From contig NC_058522.1 in the NCBI RefSeq assembly GCF_904849725.1, positions 196,151,986 to 196,215,985 of the forward strand: a stretch of DNA of 64,000 nt, read 5' to 3'. Positions 1-12,318 of the stretch are shown here, in pieces. Position 1 is the stretch's first letter; each line of letters begins with the position of its first letter. The notes beneath the pieces were generated by a model. It was given only the letters and a program-made list of their open reading frames with translations. It was not told the origin of the DNA and made no database searches. Source of the stretch: Hordeum vulgare subsp. vulgare (taxonomy: Eukaryota > Streptophyta > Magnoliopsida > Poales > Poaceae). The translations under genes were made by a program, and so were the position numbers.

Positions 1-1559
1 AGGGGGTGACTGCTCCATCTATACTAAGCAGATTTAAAGGTACAGTACTGAAAGTAGAAGTTTCATCAAAAATAGGCTATGCATCAGATATAGGAGCTAA
101 CTTCAGCAGTAGCAAAATAATAATGCAAGCAGTAGGAAGAAAGACATAGGCGATATAGGAATTATGAAGGGGGGTTTCTTGCCTTGCTACTCTGCGGCAA
201 AGGACTGACCGGCAGGGTCGTAGATGTACCCGGCAGCAGCGTTAATCTCGGGGTCTACCGGTAAGAAGAGGGGGAAGAAACAATAAATAATAGCAACGGT
301 GCAACACCATGCATGACATGGCAAGATGCAGGCTAGACAAGGGCTAACGCAGCAACATCCGTCATAGACAGGTCGGAAGAATATACGATATTTTCCGGGT
401 CTCTCGCTACTACCGGTCGAACGGAAAACGATGGAAAAGTTTCATGTTTGCTATGCTAGGGACGCGTGATAGATGAATGGGCCATGTATCCGGGTTCGTC
501 TCGTTCTGCTGATCAACTTTCATGTTGAAAATATTTTGATCTCACTTACGGATATTTTATATTAATTTTTAAAGTTTTATTAATTATTTAGGAATTAAAA
601 AAAAATTAAATTGATTAAAAGCAAAATATGACATCAGCATGATGTCACGCTGACATCAGTAGTTGACTGGTCAACTGACTAGTGGGTCCCATGCGTCATA
701 GACACAAGTTTAATAAGGTTTAATATTATTTAATCAGATTAATTTAGTGAGGGACCCACGTGGCATTCTCTATTAGGTTAATTGATTATTCTAATTGACA
801 GATTATCTTATATATCTATTTAACTAAGTCATTAACTTATTAATTAATTATTATATCTATTTATTTATTTATTTAATAAAACATATATCTTTATTATTAT
901 TATTTTCTTAACAATGTGTGTGGGGCCTCCCTGTCATTGGGAGTGGGGGGTTTGGCCCCACATGGCAATGGCCTAATGGCCACACACACACAACTCTTGT
1001 ACACATATTTTATACACACACATATACCATATACATACATAATACATACATCCATTCATACATATACGTACATACATAATATATACATGCATCTAATACA
1101 TACATACCTCATCTCTCTTATCTAACAACTCTCTCTACATCTCTCTCTGTTCTCTGTCAATGTCAACGGAGAGACACATAGAGAACCTCCACCTCCAACA
1201 AGAGACCAACGGTGCTGGAACGAGGCAACGATCACCGGATGGAACCAGAGGTGAAGGAGAGGGAGAGGGGCGTTCTCAACGAGCCCTGTAGATGTGCAAG
1301 AATGAGCTCGGAGGAGGCTCGATGGAGGTCGCCGTCGAGGAAAGCTCCGATGGGGGAGGGCCCCCGTGTGGTTCCGGCGCGGGACCGACGGATTCCAACG
1401 CAGGAGGGAGTCGGCGATGCAGCTGGTGACGGCGAGCTGGCCGCCGGTGGCCGGTCGGATAGAGGCGACGTGGAGCGGCCGGTGACGGGGAGCTTGCCGG
1501 CGTGACGGTCCGGTGGAGGCGGTGGATCCCGCGAGGTAGGGGCTTGCCGGCATGGGGCT
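1..1559 (-). mobile_element. LTR remnant of a gypsy-type element, left part
   Basis: No gene is seen here. The stretch resembles the LTR of the gypsy element at 31558-35564: both have a TTGCCTTG/TTGCTC segment, a GCATGACATGGCAAGATGCA-like segment (about 310-335 here), an AT-rich tract, a CTGACATCAGTAGTTGAC-like segment and a GC-rich end. It continues at 8849 after the inserted element and probably ends at 9956 (GGATGTCACA, compare GGATGTGACA of the gypsy LTR). By analogy the parent element lies on the minus strand and extends beyond the window start. The assignment rests on by-eye similarity. Confidence 0.5.
981..1107. repeat. CA / TACA simple repeat
   Basis: A low-complexity run of CACACA followed by many TACA, CATA and ACATAC units. 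It explains the short Tyr/His/Thr-rich reading frame across it, which is not a gene. Confidence 0.85.
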
Positions 1560-3090
1560 TGATACGTCTCCATCGTCTCTATAATTTTTGATTGTTTCAA
1601 GCCAATATTCTACAACTTTCATATATTTTTGGCAACTTTTTATACTATATTTAGGACTAACATATTGATCCAGTGCCCAGTGCCAGTTCCTATTTGTTGC
1701 ATGTTTTTTGTTTCACAGAATATTCATACCAAACGAAGTCCAAATGTAATAAAAACTTACGGGGATTTTTTTGGAATATTTATGATTTTTGGGAAGATGA
1801 ATCAACGCGAGGCGATGCACGGAGTGCCCACAAGCCCTGTCGCCGCGGCCACGGGGTGGGCCCGTGGCAGGGGGCTTGTGGCCACTCCTTAAGGCGGTTG
1901 GAGCCCTTCTTTCTCCGCAAAAAGTTAATATCCGTAAGAAAATCGTGTTAAAATTTCAGCCCAATCGGAGTTACGGATCTATGGGAATTTAAGAAACGGT
2001 GAAACTCAGAATGTCGGAGCGCCGAAACGGAAGGACACAGAGAGAGATATCCAATCTCGGAGGGCTCTCGCCCCTCCGCCGCCATGGAGACCATGGACCA
2101 GAGGGGAAACCCTTCTCCCATATAGGGAGGAGGTCAAGGAAGAAGAAGAAGTAGGGGGGCCCTCTCCCCCTCTCTCCCGGCGGCGCCGGAACGCCGCCCG
2201 GGACATCATCGTGTGACGGCGATCTACACCAACACCTCTGTCATCTTCACCAACATCTCCATCATCTTCCCCCATCTATATTGAGCGGTTCACTCTCCCG
2301 CAACCCGCTGTACCCTCTACTTGAACATGGTGCTTTATGCTACATATTATTATCCAATGATGTGTTGCTATCCTATGATGTCTGAGTAGATTATCGTTGT
2401 CCTATCGGTGATTGATGAATTGCTATGATTGGTTTAGTTTGCTTGTGGTTATGTTGTTGTCCTTTGGTGCCCATCATATGATCGCGCACGTGGATCACAC
2501 CATAGGGTTAGTTGTATGTTGATAGGACTATGTATTGGCAGGCTAGAGTGACAGAAGCTTCAAACCTAGCATAGAAATTAATGCATATGGGATTGAAGGG
2601 GGACCAATATATCTTATTGCTATGGTTGGGTTTTACCTTACTGAACGTTAGTAGTTGCGGACGCTTGCTAATAGTTCCAATCATAATTTCATAGAATTCC
2701 AAGTAAGGGATGACATGCTAGCAGAGGCCTCTCCCACATGATACTTGCTATCGATCTAGTAACGTAGTCAATTGCTTAGGGACAATTCCGCAACTCCTAC
2801 CACCACTTTTACACACTCGTTAGACACTCGTAGTTGTTTCTTTATCTAATCAGCCCCTAGTTCTATTTACGTGTTTTTTACTTTCTTGCAAGCCTATCCT
2901 ATCACTCCTACAAAGTACTTCTAGTTTCATACTTGTTCTAGGTAAAGCGAACGTAAAGTGTGCGTAGAGTTGTATCGGTGGTCGATAGAACTTGAGGGAA
3001 TATTTGTCCTACCTTTACCTCTTCGTTGGGTTCGACACTCTTACTTATCGAGAAAGGCTACAATTGATCCCCTATACTTGTGGGTTATCA
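1560..3090 (+). repeat. 5' LTR of the non-autonomous element
   Basis: A 1,531-bp LTR bounded by TG and CA. It carries the degenerate signature also present in the LTRs at 10786 and 12319 (ACTAACATATTGATCCAGTG near 1655). Confidence 0.9.
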
Positions 3091-3100
3091 AGACCTTTTT

Positions 3101-3120
3101 CTCGCGCCGTTGCCGGGGAG
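3101..3120 (+). promoter_or_regulatory. Probable primer binding site
   Basis: CTCGCGCCGTTGCCGGGGAG lies 10 bases after the 5' LTR. It resembles the TGGCGCCGTTGCCGGGGA type of plant retrotransposon primer site. The tRNA species was not identified. Confidence 0.5.
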
Positions 3121-3213
3121 CAATAGCGTGGGGTGAATATTCTCGTGTGTGCTTGTTTGCTTTATCACTAAATAGATTTATTTGCTATTCTAAGCTGTTC
3201 TTTATATTTAGTT

Positions 3214-4422
3214 ATGGATATGGAACACGAAATACCAAAAAAATTAGGTGTACTTGCTACTCACGGAGATGGGGAACCTCCTAAAACCCTCGATGCTCGT
3301 TACGTGGAAAATATTATATACTTCTTTAATAATCCTGAGAAAGCCCCATTCAATTATATAATGGGATACATGTTGGATCAACGTGAATACTGTAGGGATT
3401 ATCGCTTGACTCAAAAAGGGAAACTTTTATGGGATCAAATCCATTTGTTGAAATGGTATGCTTGGGAACTATGCAAGAGATATGGTGTTACTTGTTGCTC
3501 TAGGATAAAGGCTCCACACCTTCCCTTTTCTTGTGAATTTAATGATCATAGAACCTTGGGTTCTTATGCTAATGATATATATGATTACTATGATGTGGAG
3601 CAAATAGAAGAGTTTGTTGCTTTTATGGGTGCTTATGAAATTGAGGCTGTTTTTAAAGGGTGTGATGATAATGATGATGCTCCTTACCGATCTCAAAATT
3701 TGGCTATGCTTCGTTATTATTATACTAATTATGAATATAATGCCCATATTGAACGATTTAAGGAGAAATCATATGCTGCCCAAGAAGAGACTATTATTTT
3801 GTAGGAAACTATGGAAGAAGAAAATGATGAAACTGTGAGCTCATTAGATGAAAAAGATGACGAGGAGAGCGAAGAACAAAAGGAGGAAGAGCGGACTAGC
3901 TACCCGTGCCCACATTCTAATGACAGTAACTCTTCAACTCATAGATTGTTTAATTTCCCTTCGTTCTTACCGAAGGATGAATGCTATGATCCCTTGGATT
4001 CGTTTGAAATATCCCTTTTTGATGAACTTGATGCATGCTATGCTTGTGGCCATGCTGCCAATATGAATGATGCTTATGAAGATGAGCTAGTTATAGTCCC
4101 TTATGTTAAACATGATGATTTTTATGAATATAATATGCATGTGCTTGCTGCTCCTACTTGCAATTATTATGAGAGAGGTACTACATCTCCACCTCTCTAT
4201 GTTTCCAATGCGATAAAATTGCAAGAAACTGCTTATGCTATGTATTGGCCTTTACTTGATGTGCATGAATTGTTCTTTTATGACATGCCAATGCATAGGA
4301 AGAGAGTTAGACTTCGTCATTGCATGATATATGTTACCTTGTGCTCACTACTAAATTTCAAATCATTGCTAATTAAAATTGGCTTTGATATACCTTGGGA
4401 TCCGGGTGGATCCATTACTTGA
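3214..4422 (+). CDS. Element-specific acidic protein, one in-frame TAG
   Basis: This single frame starts at an ATG in GTTATGG and ends at TGA 4420-4422. It is broken only by a TAG at 3802-3804: 196 residues before it and 203 from the next ATG at 3811, all in the same frame. The first half is rich in Tyr, Asp and charged residues (WDQIHLLKWYAWELCKRYG near residue 75). The middle is strongly acidic (EEENDETVSSLDEKDDEESE). The second half has scattered Cys/His but no zinc knuckle. I recognise no gag, protease or reverse-transcriptase motif and assign no function. Its place where gag normally starts suggests a structural or RNA-binding role in the element's life cycle, which is inference. The TAG may be a simple mutation or a readthrough codon. 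Confidence 0.65.
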
Positions 4423-7310
4423 GCACTTTATGCCTACCTTAATGGCTTTAAGGAAAGCACTGCCTGGGAGACAACCCAGAAGTTTTAGAGAGTCATTTAT
4501 TTCTGTTGAGTGCTTTTATTTAGTTTAAAAACAAAAAATATATAGAGAGGAACTTAAAACTTTTTCAAAAAGAGAAGCGATTGAAAGGTGATGCATTGCG
4601 GAAGTGAGGGTCGACCTTGAACACTTGTGTCCATGCTCATGGAAACAATGTAGAATTTTTCATGGAAGTTTCTCACAAAAATAATTATCCCCTTGTACAA
4701 TTCCTTTGTGTTTTTTAAAAATAATGTGCCAAGTAAAGCCTTTACAATTAGTTTGGGTAATAGTTGTTTGATCACGCTGAGAAAAGACAGAAACTTTCTG
4801 CTCACGAAATTAATTTTAATTTTTATTCTGGAATATATTTTGAGGTGATTCTTTTTTCTGCTAATTCATATGCAAATTTTCCAGACGTTCGTAATTTTTC
4901 AGATTTTTTTGAGATATCAAAAGTATACGGAATATACATATTGCTACAGACTGTTCTGTTTTGATGGATTTTGTTTTCTATGCATTGTTCTCTTATTTTG
5001 ATGAATCTATGGGTAGTATCGGAGGGTATGAACCATGGTGAAGTTGTATTACAGTAGATATAATGCTAATATGAATTTAAAATGAGTTCACAACAGTACT
5101 TGAAGTGGTGATTTATTTTATTATACTAACGGATCTCACAAAGTTTTGTTGAGTTTTGTGTGATTGAAGTTTTCAAGTTTTGGGTGAGAGCACGATCGAT
5201 GAAGGAATAAGGAGTGGCAAGAGCCTAAGCTTGGGGATGCTTGAGGCACCCCAAGGTAATATTCAAGGAAGACTCAAGCGTCTAAGCTTGGGGATGCCCC
5301 GGAAGGCATCCCCTCATTCGTCTACAATCTATCGGTAATTTTACTCAGAGCTATATTTTAATTCGTCACATGATATGTGCAAATGCTTGGAGCACCTTTT
5401 GTGTTTATTTTTCCTTTTTCTTTTATGCACCATGCTGGTATGAGATAGTCCTTGGTTGGCTTTATAGAATGCTTCTTGTGCTTCACTTATATCTTTTGAA
5501 GTTTGGATTGCCTGTTTCCCTACACATAGAAAACCGCCATTTGTAGAATGCTCTTTTGCTTCACTTATATTTGTTAGAGCGGAGCATATCTTTTGTAGAA
5601 AGAATTAAACTCTCATGCTTCACTTATACCTATTTCGAGACTTAACAGGAGTTGGCCATTCACATGGTTAGTCATAAAATCCTACATAAAACTTGCAGAT
5701 CACTGAATATGATATGTTTGATTCCTTGCAATAGTTTTGCGACATGAATATGTGATATTAGAGTCATGCTAGTGAGTAATTGTGTATTTTTATAAATACT
5801 TGTGTTAAGGTTTGTGATTCCCATAGCATGCACGTATGGTGAACCGTTATGTGATGAAGTCGGAGCATGATTTATTTTTTGATTGTCATACTTTGTGTGG
5901 AGGTCTGGATCGCGCGATGGTTAACTCCTACCAACCTCTCCCCTAGGAGTATGCGTGTAGTACCTTGTTTCGATGACTAATAGACTTTTGCAATAATTAT
6001 GTGAGTTCTTTATGACTAATGTTGAGTCCATGGATTATACGCACTCTCACCCTTCCACCATTGCTAGCCTCTCTAGTACCGCGCAACTTTCGCCGGTGCA
6101 TTACACCCACCATATAGCCTCCCTCAAAACAGCCACCATACCTACCTATTATGGCATTTTCATAGACATTCCAAGATATATTGCCATGCAACTACCACCG
6201 TTCCGTCTCATTACATGTGCCACCACTTCCATATTTCCATTGCATGATCGTAAGATAGCTAGCATGATGTTTCCTTGGCTTGTCCATTTTTTGATGTCAT
6301 TGTTATGCTAGATCATTGTCACGGTACACTACCGAAGGCATTTCATATAGAGTCATCATTGCTCTAAGTATTGAGTTGTAAGTGTGATGATCATTATTAA
6401 TAGAGCATTGTCCCATGTGAGGAAATAAAAGAGGCCAGCGAAGCCCATTTATAAAAAAGAGGCCAAAGATGCCCACCCAAAAAAAGAGGCCAAAGAGCCC
6501 ACAAAATAAATGAGAGAAAAGAGAGAAGGGACAATTGCTACTATCCTCTTTCTACACTTGTGCTTCAAATAGCACTATGATCTTCATGACAGAGAATCTC
6601 CTATGTTGTCACTTCCATATACTAGTGGGAAATTATCATTATATAACTTGGCTTGTATATTCCAATGATGGGCTTCCTCAAAATTGTCCTAGGTATTCGT
6701 GAGCAAGCAAGTTGGGTGCACACCCACTAGTTTCTTTTGTGAGCTTTCATACACTTATAAGCTCTAGTGCATCTGTTGCATGGCAATCCCAACTCACTCA
6801 CATTGATATCTATTGATGGGCATCTCCATTTCCCATTGATACACCTAGTTGATGTGAGACTATCTCCTCCTTTTTGTCTTCTCCACAACCACCATATTCT
6901 ATTCCACCTATAGTGCTATGTCCATGGCTCACGCTCATGTATTGCGTGAAAGTTGAAAAAGTTTGAGAACACTAAAGTATGAAACAATTGCTTGGCTAAA
7001 ACCGGGGTTGTGCATGATTTAAATACGTTGTGTGGGGAAGATGGAGCATAGCCAAACTATATGATTTTGTAGGGATAACTTTCTTTGGCCATGATATTTT
7101 GAGAAGACATGATTGCTCTATTAGTATGCTTGAAATATTATTGTCTTTATCTCAAATGATAGACTATTGCTTCGAATCACTCGTGTTTTAGTATTCATGC
7201 CGTGATTAGATTATATGATCAAGATTATGCTAGGTAGCATTCCACATCAAAAATTATCTTTTTTATCATTTACCTACTCGAGGACGAGCAGGAATTAAGC
7301 TTGGGGATGT
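4423..7310 (+). other. Non-coding internal region of the element
   Basis: No frame here looks coding. It holds a hairpin 41 bases after the ORF (CTGGG 4464-4468, loop AGACAA, CCCAG 4475-4479). The 13-mer AAGCTTGGGGATG occurs at 5227-5239, 5284-5296 and 7297-7309. A perfect hairpin lies at 5290-5313 (GGGGATGCC, loop CCGGAA, GGCATCCCC). The third 13-mer is one base from the 3' LTR, where the polypurine tract belongs. 6230-7310 is closely related to 10676-12318. Confidence 0.75.
7297..7310 (+). promoter_or_regulatory. Polypurine-tract position of the element
   Basis: AAGCTTGGGGATGT abuts the 3' LTR and occupies the plus-strand primer position. It is only partly purine. The same sequence abuts the related LTR at 12319, supporting its role. 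Confidence 0.5.
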
Positions 7311-8848
7311 TGATACGTCTCTGTCGTATCTATAAGTTTTGATTGTTTCATGCCAATATTCTACAACTTTCATATACTTTTGGCAACTTTTTATACTATT
7401 TTTGGGACTAACATATTGATCCAGTGCCCAGTGCCAGTTCCTGTTTGTTACATGTTTTTTGTTTCGCAGAATATCCATACCAAACGAAGTCCAAACGTAA
7501 TAAAAACTTACGGGGATTTTTTTTGGAATGTTTATGATTTTTGGGAAGAAGAATCAACGCGAGGCGATGCACGGAGTGCCCACAAGCCCTGTCGCCGCGA
7601 CCAGGGGGTGGGCCCGTGACAGGGGGGCTTGTGGCTACTCCTTAAGGCGGTTGGAGCCCTTCTTTCGCCACAATAAAGAAAATATCCGTAAGAAAATCGT
7701 GTTAAAATTTCATCCCAATCAGAGTTATGGATCTCCGGGAATTTAAGAAACGGTGAAACGCAGAATCTGAGAGCGCAGAAACAGAAGAACACAGAGAGAG
7801 AGAGAGATCCAATCTCGGAGGGGCTCTCGCCCCTCCGCCGCCCTGGAGACCATGGACCAGAGGGGAAACCCTTCTCCCATCTAGGGAGGCGGTCAAGGAA
7901 GAAGAAGAAGGAGGGGGCTCTCTCCCTCTCTATCCCGGCGGCGCCGGAACGCCGCCCGGGACATCATCGTGTGACGTCGATCTACACCAACACCTCCGTC
8001 ATCTTCACCAACATCTCCATCATCTTCCCCCATCTATATTCAGCGGTTCACTCTCCCGCAACCCGTTGTACCCTCTACTTGAACATGGTGCTCTATGCTA
8101 CATATTATTATCCAATGATGTGTTGCTATCCTATGATGTCTGAGTATATTATCGTTGTCCTATCTGTGATTGATGAATTGCTATGATTGATTTAATTTGC
8201 TTGTGGTTATGTTTCTGTCCTTTGGTGCCCATCATATGATCGCGTGCGTGGATCACACCATAGGGTTAGTTGTATGTTGATAGGACTATGTATTGGCAGG
8301 CTAGAGTGACAGAAGCTTCAAACCTAGCATAGAAATTGATGCATATGGGATTGAAGGGGGACCAATATATCTTATTTCTATGGTTGGGTTTTACCTTAAT
8401 GAACGTTAGTAGTTGCGGACGCTTGCTAATAGTTCAAATCATAAGTGCATAGAATTACAAGTAAGGGATGACATGCTAGCACAGGCCTCTCCCACATGAT
8501 ACTTGCTATCGATCTAGTAACGTAGTCAATTGCTTAGGGACAATTCCGCAACTCCTACCACCACTTTTCCATTCTCGTTAGACACTCGTAGTTGTTTCTT
8601 TATCTAACCAGCGCCTAGTTTTATTTACGTGTTCTTTACTTTCTTGCAAGCCTATCCTATCACTCCTACAAAGTACTTCTAGTTTCATACTTGTTCTAGG
8701 TAAAGCGAACGTAAAGTGTGTGTAGAGTTGTATCGGTGGTCGATAGAACTTGAGGGAATATTTGTCCTACCTTTAGCTCCTCGCTGGGTTCAACACTCTT
8801 ACTTATCGAGAAAGGCTACAATTGATGCCCTATACTTGTGGGTTATCA
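7311..8848 (+). repeat. 3' LTR of the non-autonomous element
   Basis: A 1,538-bp direct copy of 1560-3090, followed at once by the GGGCT target duplication. Confidence 0.9.
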
Positions 8849-9956
8849 GGGCTTCGGCCGCCAGCATGGTGAGTGGCCGGGAGACGAGCTGACGCGGTAG
8901 GGGCTCCGGCCGGAAGTGGGGGTTGGGCCCATCGGATCTCGTGGGGAGAGAGGGAGGGAGCTCGAGGTGGGGGGAACGGGGGCCAGTGGCGACGAGCGGG
9001 AGGCTCGGTCGCGGTTTCTATGGAAGCTGGCACCACGGACTCGCGAGATCGGGGATGGGGGCCGCCGGTGGGATGGGGTGGCTGGGGCCTCGGTGCTGGA
9101 GTGGGGCTCGGCTCGGGGGGCTTTGGGGAGGGAGGCCGACGTTGGGGCCGATCTGGGAGGGAGGCCGGAGGGGGTTTTTGTCGGGGGGGAGGTGCTGGTG
9201 CTTGGGGGGCTCGGTGGGGAGGGATCAGATCGAGGCCAGGGGCTCTCGAGCGGAGGGGTCGTGTCGCGGGGTGGGAGGGAGTTGTCGGTGGGGGGTTGGT
9301 GGGGTTAGGTGACCGAGAGGAGGGTGGGTCTCGTGGGGAGTGGTGGGGATCGGGCCAGGGGTTGGTGGCCGAGAGGGTTAGGTGGGGGGCTGGCGAGCGA
9401 GCGGGTGGGGTGGCGGCGGCCGCCACGGGGAGGGAGCGAGTGGGGTTCTCGGCTAGGCTATGGTTTGCCCCCTGGGGGGGCTGGGCTGGGATGGGGCTGG
9501 CCTAGCTGGGCCACTTTTGCCCAGTTAGGCCAGGGGGATTCTTTTCCTTTTTTTCTTATTATTATTTCTTTTTATCATTTAATTTTATTTAATTTCTTTT
9601 AAAATTTATTATATATACTTTTAATACTTTCTTTTATTTATTTCTTTTCATTTACTATATTTCCTTTATTTATTTTATTCAAAGCTCCACTTTTAAATAT
9701 ATAGGGGTTACCAATGATTCCTAAAGTGTCTGATTTAGTATTATAACCCGCTAGGGAATTTTTATAACTCCCCGACGTTTTTATTTTCACAACCGAAATC
9801 TTTTCTCGTTTGACTTTATCTTAAAGCTTCGAATTCTGATTCGGTTTCAACCAACACGAGATCATTGATATAATTAACGGTGATGTGGCATCCTTAGCGC
9901 GGGATCAGTGTCGCTTAATTACAATCATCACTGTAGCAAAAGTCGAGGATGTCACA
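8849..9956 (-). mobile_element. LTR remnant of a gypsy-type element, right part
   Basis: Continuation of the LTR at 1-1559. The plus strand is extremely G-rich from 8850 to 9500, with dozens of runs of three or more G, then AT-rich, ending GAGGATGTCACA at 9956. Long open frames on both strands in 8830-9600 are products of base composition and are not called as genes. Confidence 0.5.
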
Positions 9957-10675
9957 GCGGTTCCGCTGGGTAGAGGCAAGAGGAACTTCGAGGGGGAAAT
10001 GTGGGTGGCTACGGTTCCAGGAGTGTACGGGATCTTGTAGCCGCCGAGGGGTGTCGGATGTGCGCCACGGCGACACGGGCTGCCATGCCCACATCCTCGT
10101 GTGTGAACAAGAGGAGAAAGAAGGGGCCACATGGGCTCGGCCAGCAAGCTGGGCCGGCAGGCCTAAGTGCACAGTGCACTTAGGCATATTTCTTTTATTT
10201 ATTTTCCTTTTTTCTTTTCCCTTTTATTTCTTTTCTATTTTTTTTTATTTTTGTAACAAAATTCTATTTCAAAATTATGGCACTTGGTCCATTCTTCCAT
10301 TTGCAATATATGACACTCGCATAAAATGTTTGGGCACCCTTAGAATTTATATAGAATTTATTTAAACCTAAAGAACATTCAATAATTGATTTGGCCTCTA
10401 TTATAATTATTTTGAGGCACCAAAATACTTGATATAACGTTGGTTCATATTTTATAATTACTATGTGAATTTCTGCAATCGAACCATGATTTTAGTTTTC
10501 ATGCTTGAAAAAATATTGAATCTGCTTATTATTTGGATTTTGAATTCCAAATGGGAATTTGAAATGAGATATGATTCGAAGATTGATTCAAGCACTATTT
10601 AGCAAAAGCATTAGCTTAACCTTGGTCATCATTGTAGCTTAATTACAATGGTCACTATAGCTTGATCCAAGGTGT
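9957..10675 (-). mobile_element. Second degenerate LTR-like segment
   Basis: It repeats the layout of the segment before it: GC-rich DNA ending in GGGCCGGCAGGCCTAAG, a pyrimidine/AT tract, then TAGCTTAATTACAATGGTCAC and AAGGTGTCAC at 10664-10673. The latter resemble TCGCTTAATTACAATCATCAC and GGATGTCACA near 9910-9956. It is probably a deleted copy of a related LTR. No gene is seen. Confidence 0.35.
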
Positions 10676-12318
10676 CACGCATCTTTCATCATTGTTTACA
10701 TGTTACGCTCCATCATTACACATCCTTCTACACTTTAAAGGCATTCATATAGAGTCATTTTTTATAAGATTAACCAATTGCAAGTTGATATTTCTCCAAC
10801 ATATTTATAATTTTTTATTGTTCCATGCTATAATATTATCATTCTAGGATACTTTTTGGGCATTTGTTTACCAATTCATATTATTTTTAGCACTAACCTA
10901 TTAATCTAGTGCCCAATGCCAGTTGTTGTTTTCTACATGATTTTGGCTTTCCAGATTTACACTATAAAACAAAGTCCAATTGCCATGAAACATTTTTACA
11001 TTTTTTTCTGGACCAAAAGACCGGAGGTTGCATGGGAGAGGAAGCACACAACAACGCGCGACCAGCGGTGGCCATGCCCTGATGTGTGCTGGCCCCTCCT
11101 GGCATCTCCCGACGTCCCTCTCTGGCCCATAAATTCCAATATATCTCAAAAACTCTAAGGAGCGTCCTAAAACACTTTTTTGCTACCGCAAGTCTCAGTT
11201 GTGTCGTGTGCCCATCTGGAGCCATGTTCCGGTGTCATGCCATAGGGGGTTGATAACGGAGGGCCTCTGCATCAACCTTATTGCACTCCTATTGGTTCTA
11301 TAACCTTAGTTTTCACTGAGATAAGTACTTATCTATACTGTGATGCATCACCCGTTCCTCTTCATGGAAAACCCAACGCATACCATAAGTATCATAAGTA
11401 CATAAAAGTGTGATGATCGCCATTATTAGAGCATTGTCTTAGTGCGAAAATGACGATGGAGACTGTGATTCCCCCACAAGTCGGGACGAGACTCGAGACA
11501 AAAATTAAAAAGAGAGAGAGAAAATGGGGGAGGCAAAAAATATTCCACCTTCCAAAAAAAGAGAGACAAAGAGAGAAGGGGCAATGTTACTATCTTTTTA
11601 CAACACTTATTCTTCAAAGTAGCATCATTTTTTGATATAAAGAGTCCCCTGAGTTTAATTCATTATACTAGTGGGAATTTTTCCTTATAGAACTTGGCCA
11701 GTATATTCTCATGACACGCTCCCTCAAATGCACCAGGTCTTCATGAGAAAGCAAGTTGGATGCACACCCACTTAGTCTCATTTGAGCTTTCATACACTTA
11801 TAGCTCTAGTGAACCCGTTGCATGGCAATCCCAACTCCTTGCAATGATATTAATTGATGGGCATGTCCATAGCCTGTTGGTCCACCTAGTTGATGCGAGT
11901 CATTCTTCCTTTTTGACTCCTTTGATCTTTATCACCATACTCTATTTTAACTATATGTTATATCCATGGTTCACGCTCATGTATTGCGTGATGTTAAAAA
12001 TGCTCAAGTGTGTTAGAAGTGTGATCCAATTGCCCGGTTTGACACCGGGGTGCTCACGATTTATACTTATGTGGTGAAGTATGCCATGCTAATACGATAA
12101 AATGAGTAGGGATAACATTCTTTAAGGATCGTATATTTTGAAAAAGTAATGATTATGCTTCTTATGTTTATGGGTATTATTATGTTGATATCAATTATTC
12201 ATTACTTCTCAATAATTATACCTGAAAGAGTTTACATGTTGGGTAGCATGCCACATCGAAAATTCTAATTTTATCATTTACCTACTCGAGGATGAGCAGG
12301 AATTAAGCTTGGGGATGC
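10676..12318 (+). mobile_element. Internal-region remnant of a second related element
   Basis: 10715-10780 and 11400-12318 match the non-coding inside of the 1560-8848 element (compare GATGGGCATCTCCATTTCCC near 6815 with GATGGGCATGTCCATAGCC near 11855). It ends with the same AAGCTTGGGGATG at 12305-12317 before an LTR. The 5' half and the ORF are missing. A shortened LTR copy (about 10786-11380) sits inside the homologous sequence, suggesting a later insertion of a related LTR. No coding frame survives. Confidence 0.6.
10786..11380 (+). repeat. Internally deleted LTR copy
   Basis: It starts TGATATTTCTCCAACATATT and follows the LTR at 12319 for about 450 bases. It then jumps to that LTR's last ~100 bases (CTATTGGTTCTATAACCTTAG), implying an internal deletion. 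I found no convincing duplication, so the edges are approximate. Confidence 0.5.

Larger units (their letters stand above)
1560..8848 (+). mobile_element. Complete non-autonomous LTR retrotransposon
   Basis: Two direct LTRs (1560-3090 and 7311-8848), both TGATACGTCT...GGGTTATCA, enclose 4.2 kb of internal DNA. A 5-bp duplication GGGCT lies at 1555-1559 and 8849-8853, so both ends are certain. The inside has one 400-codon frame that does not look like gag, protease, reverse transcriptase, RNase H or integrase, followed by about 2.9 kb of non-coding DNA. Replication must therefore depend on another element's enzymes. The LTRs differ by a few percent in the parts compared. It is inserted in the GC-rich part of an older LTR. 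Confidence 0.9.

Noticed and set aside
8830..9602. Several long Gly/Arg- or Pro-rich frames on both strands
   Set aside because: All six frames are open because of extreme GC content; the region is an LTR remnant.
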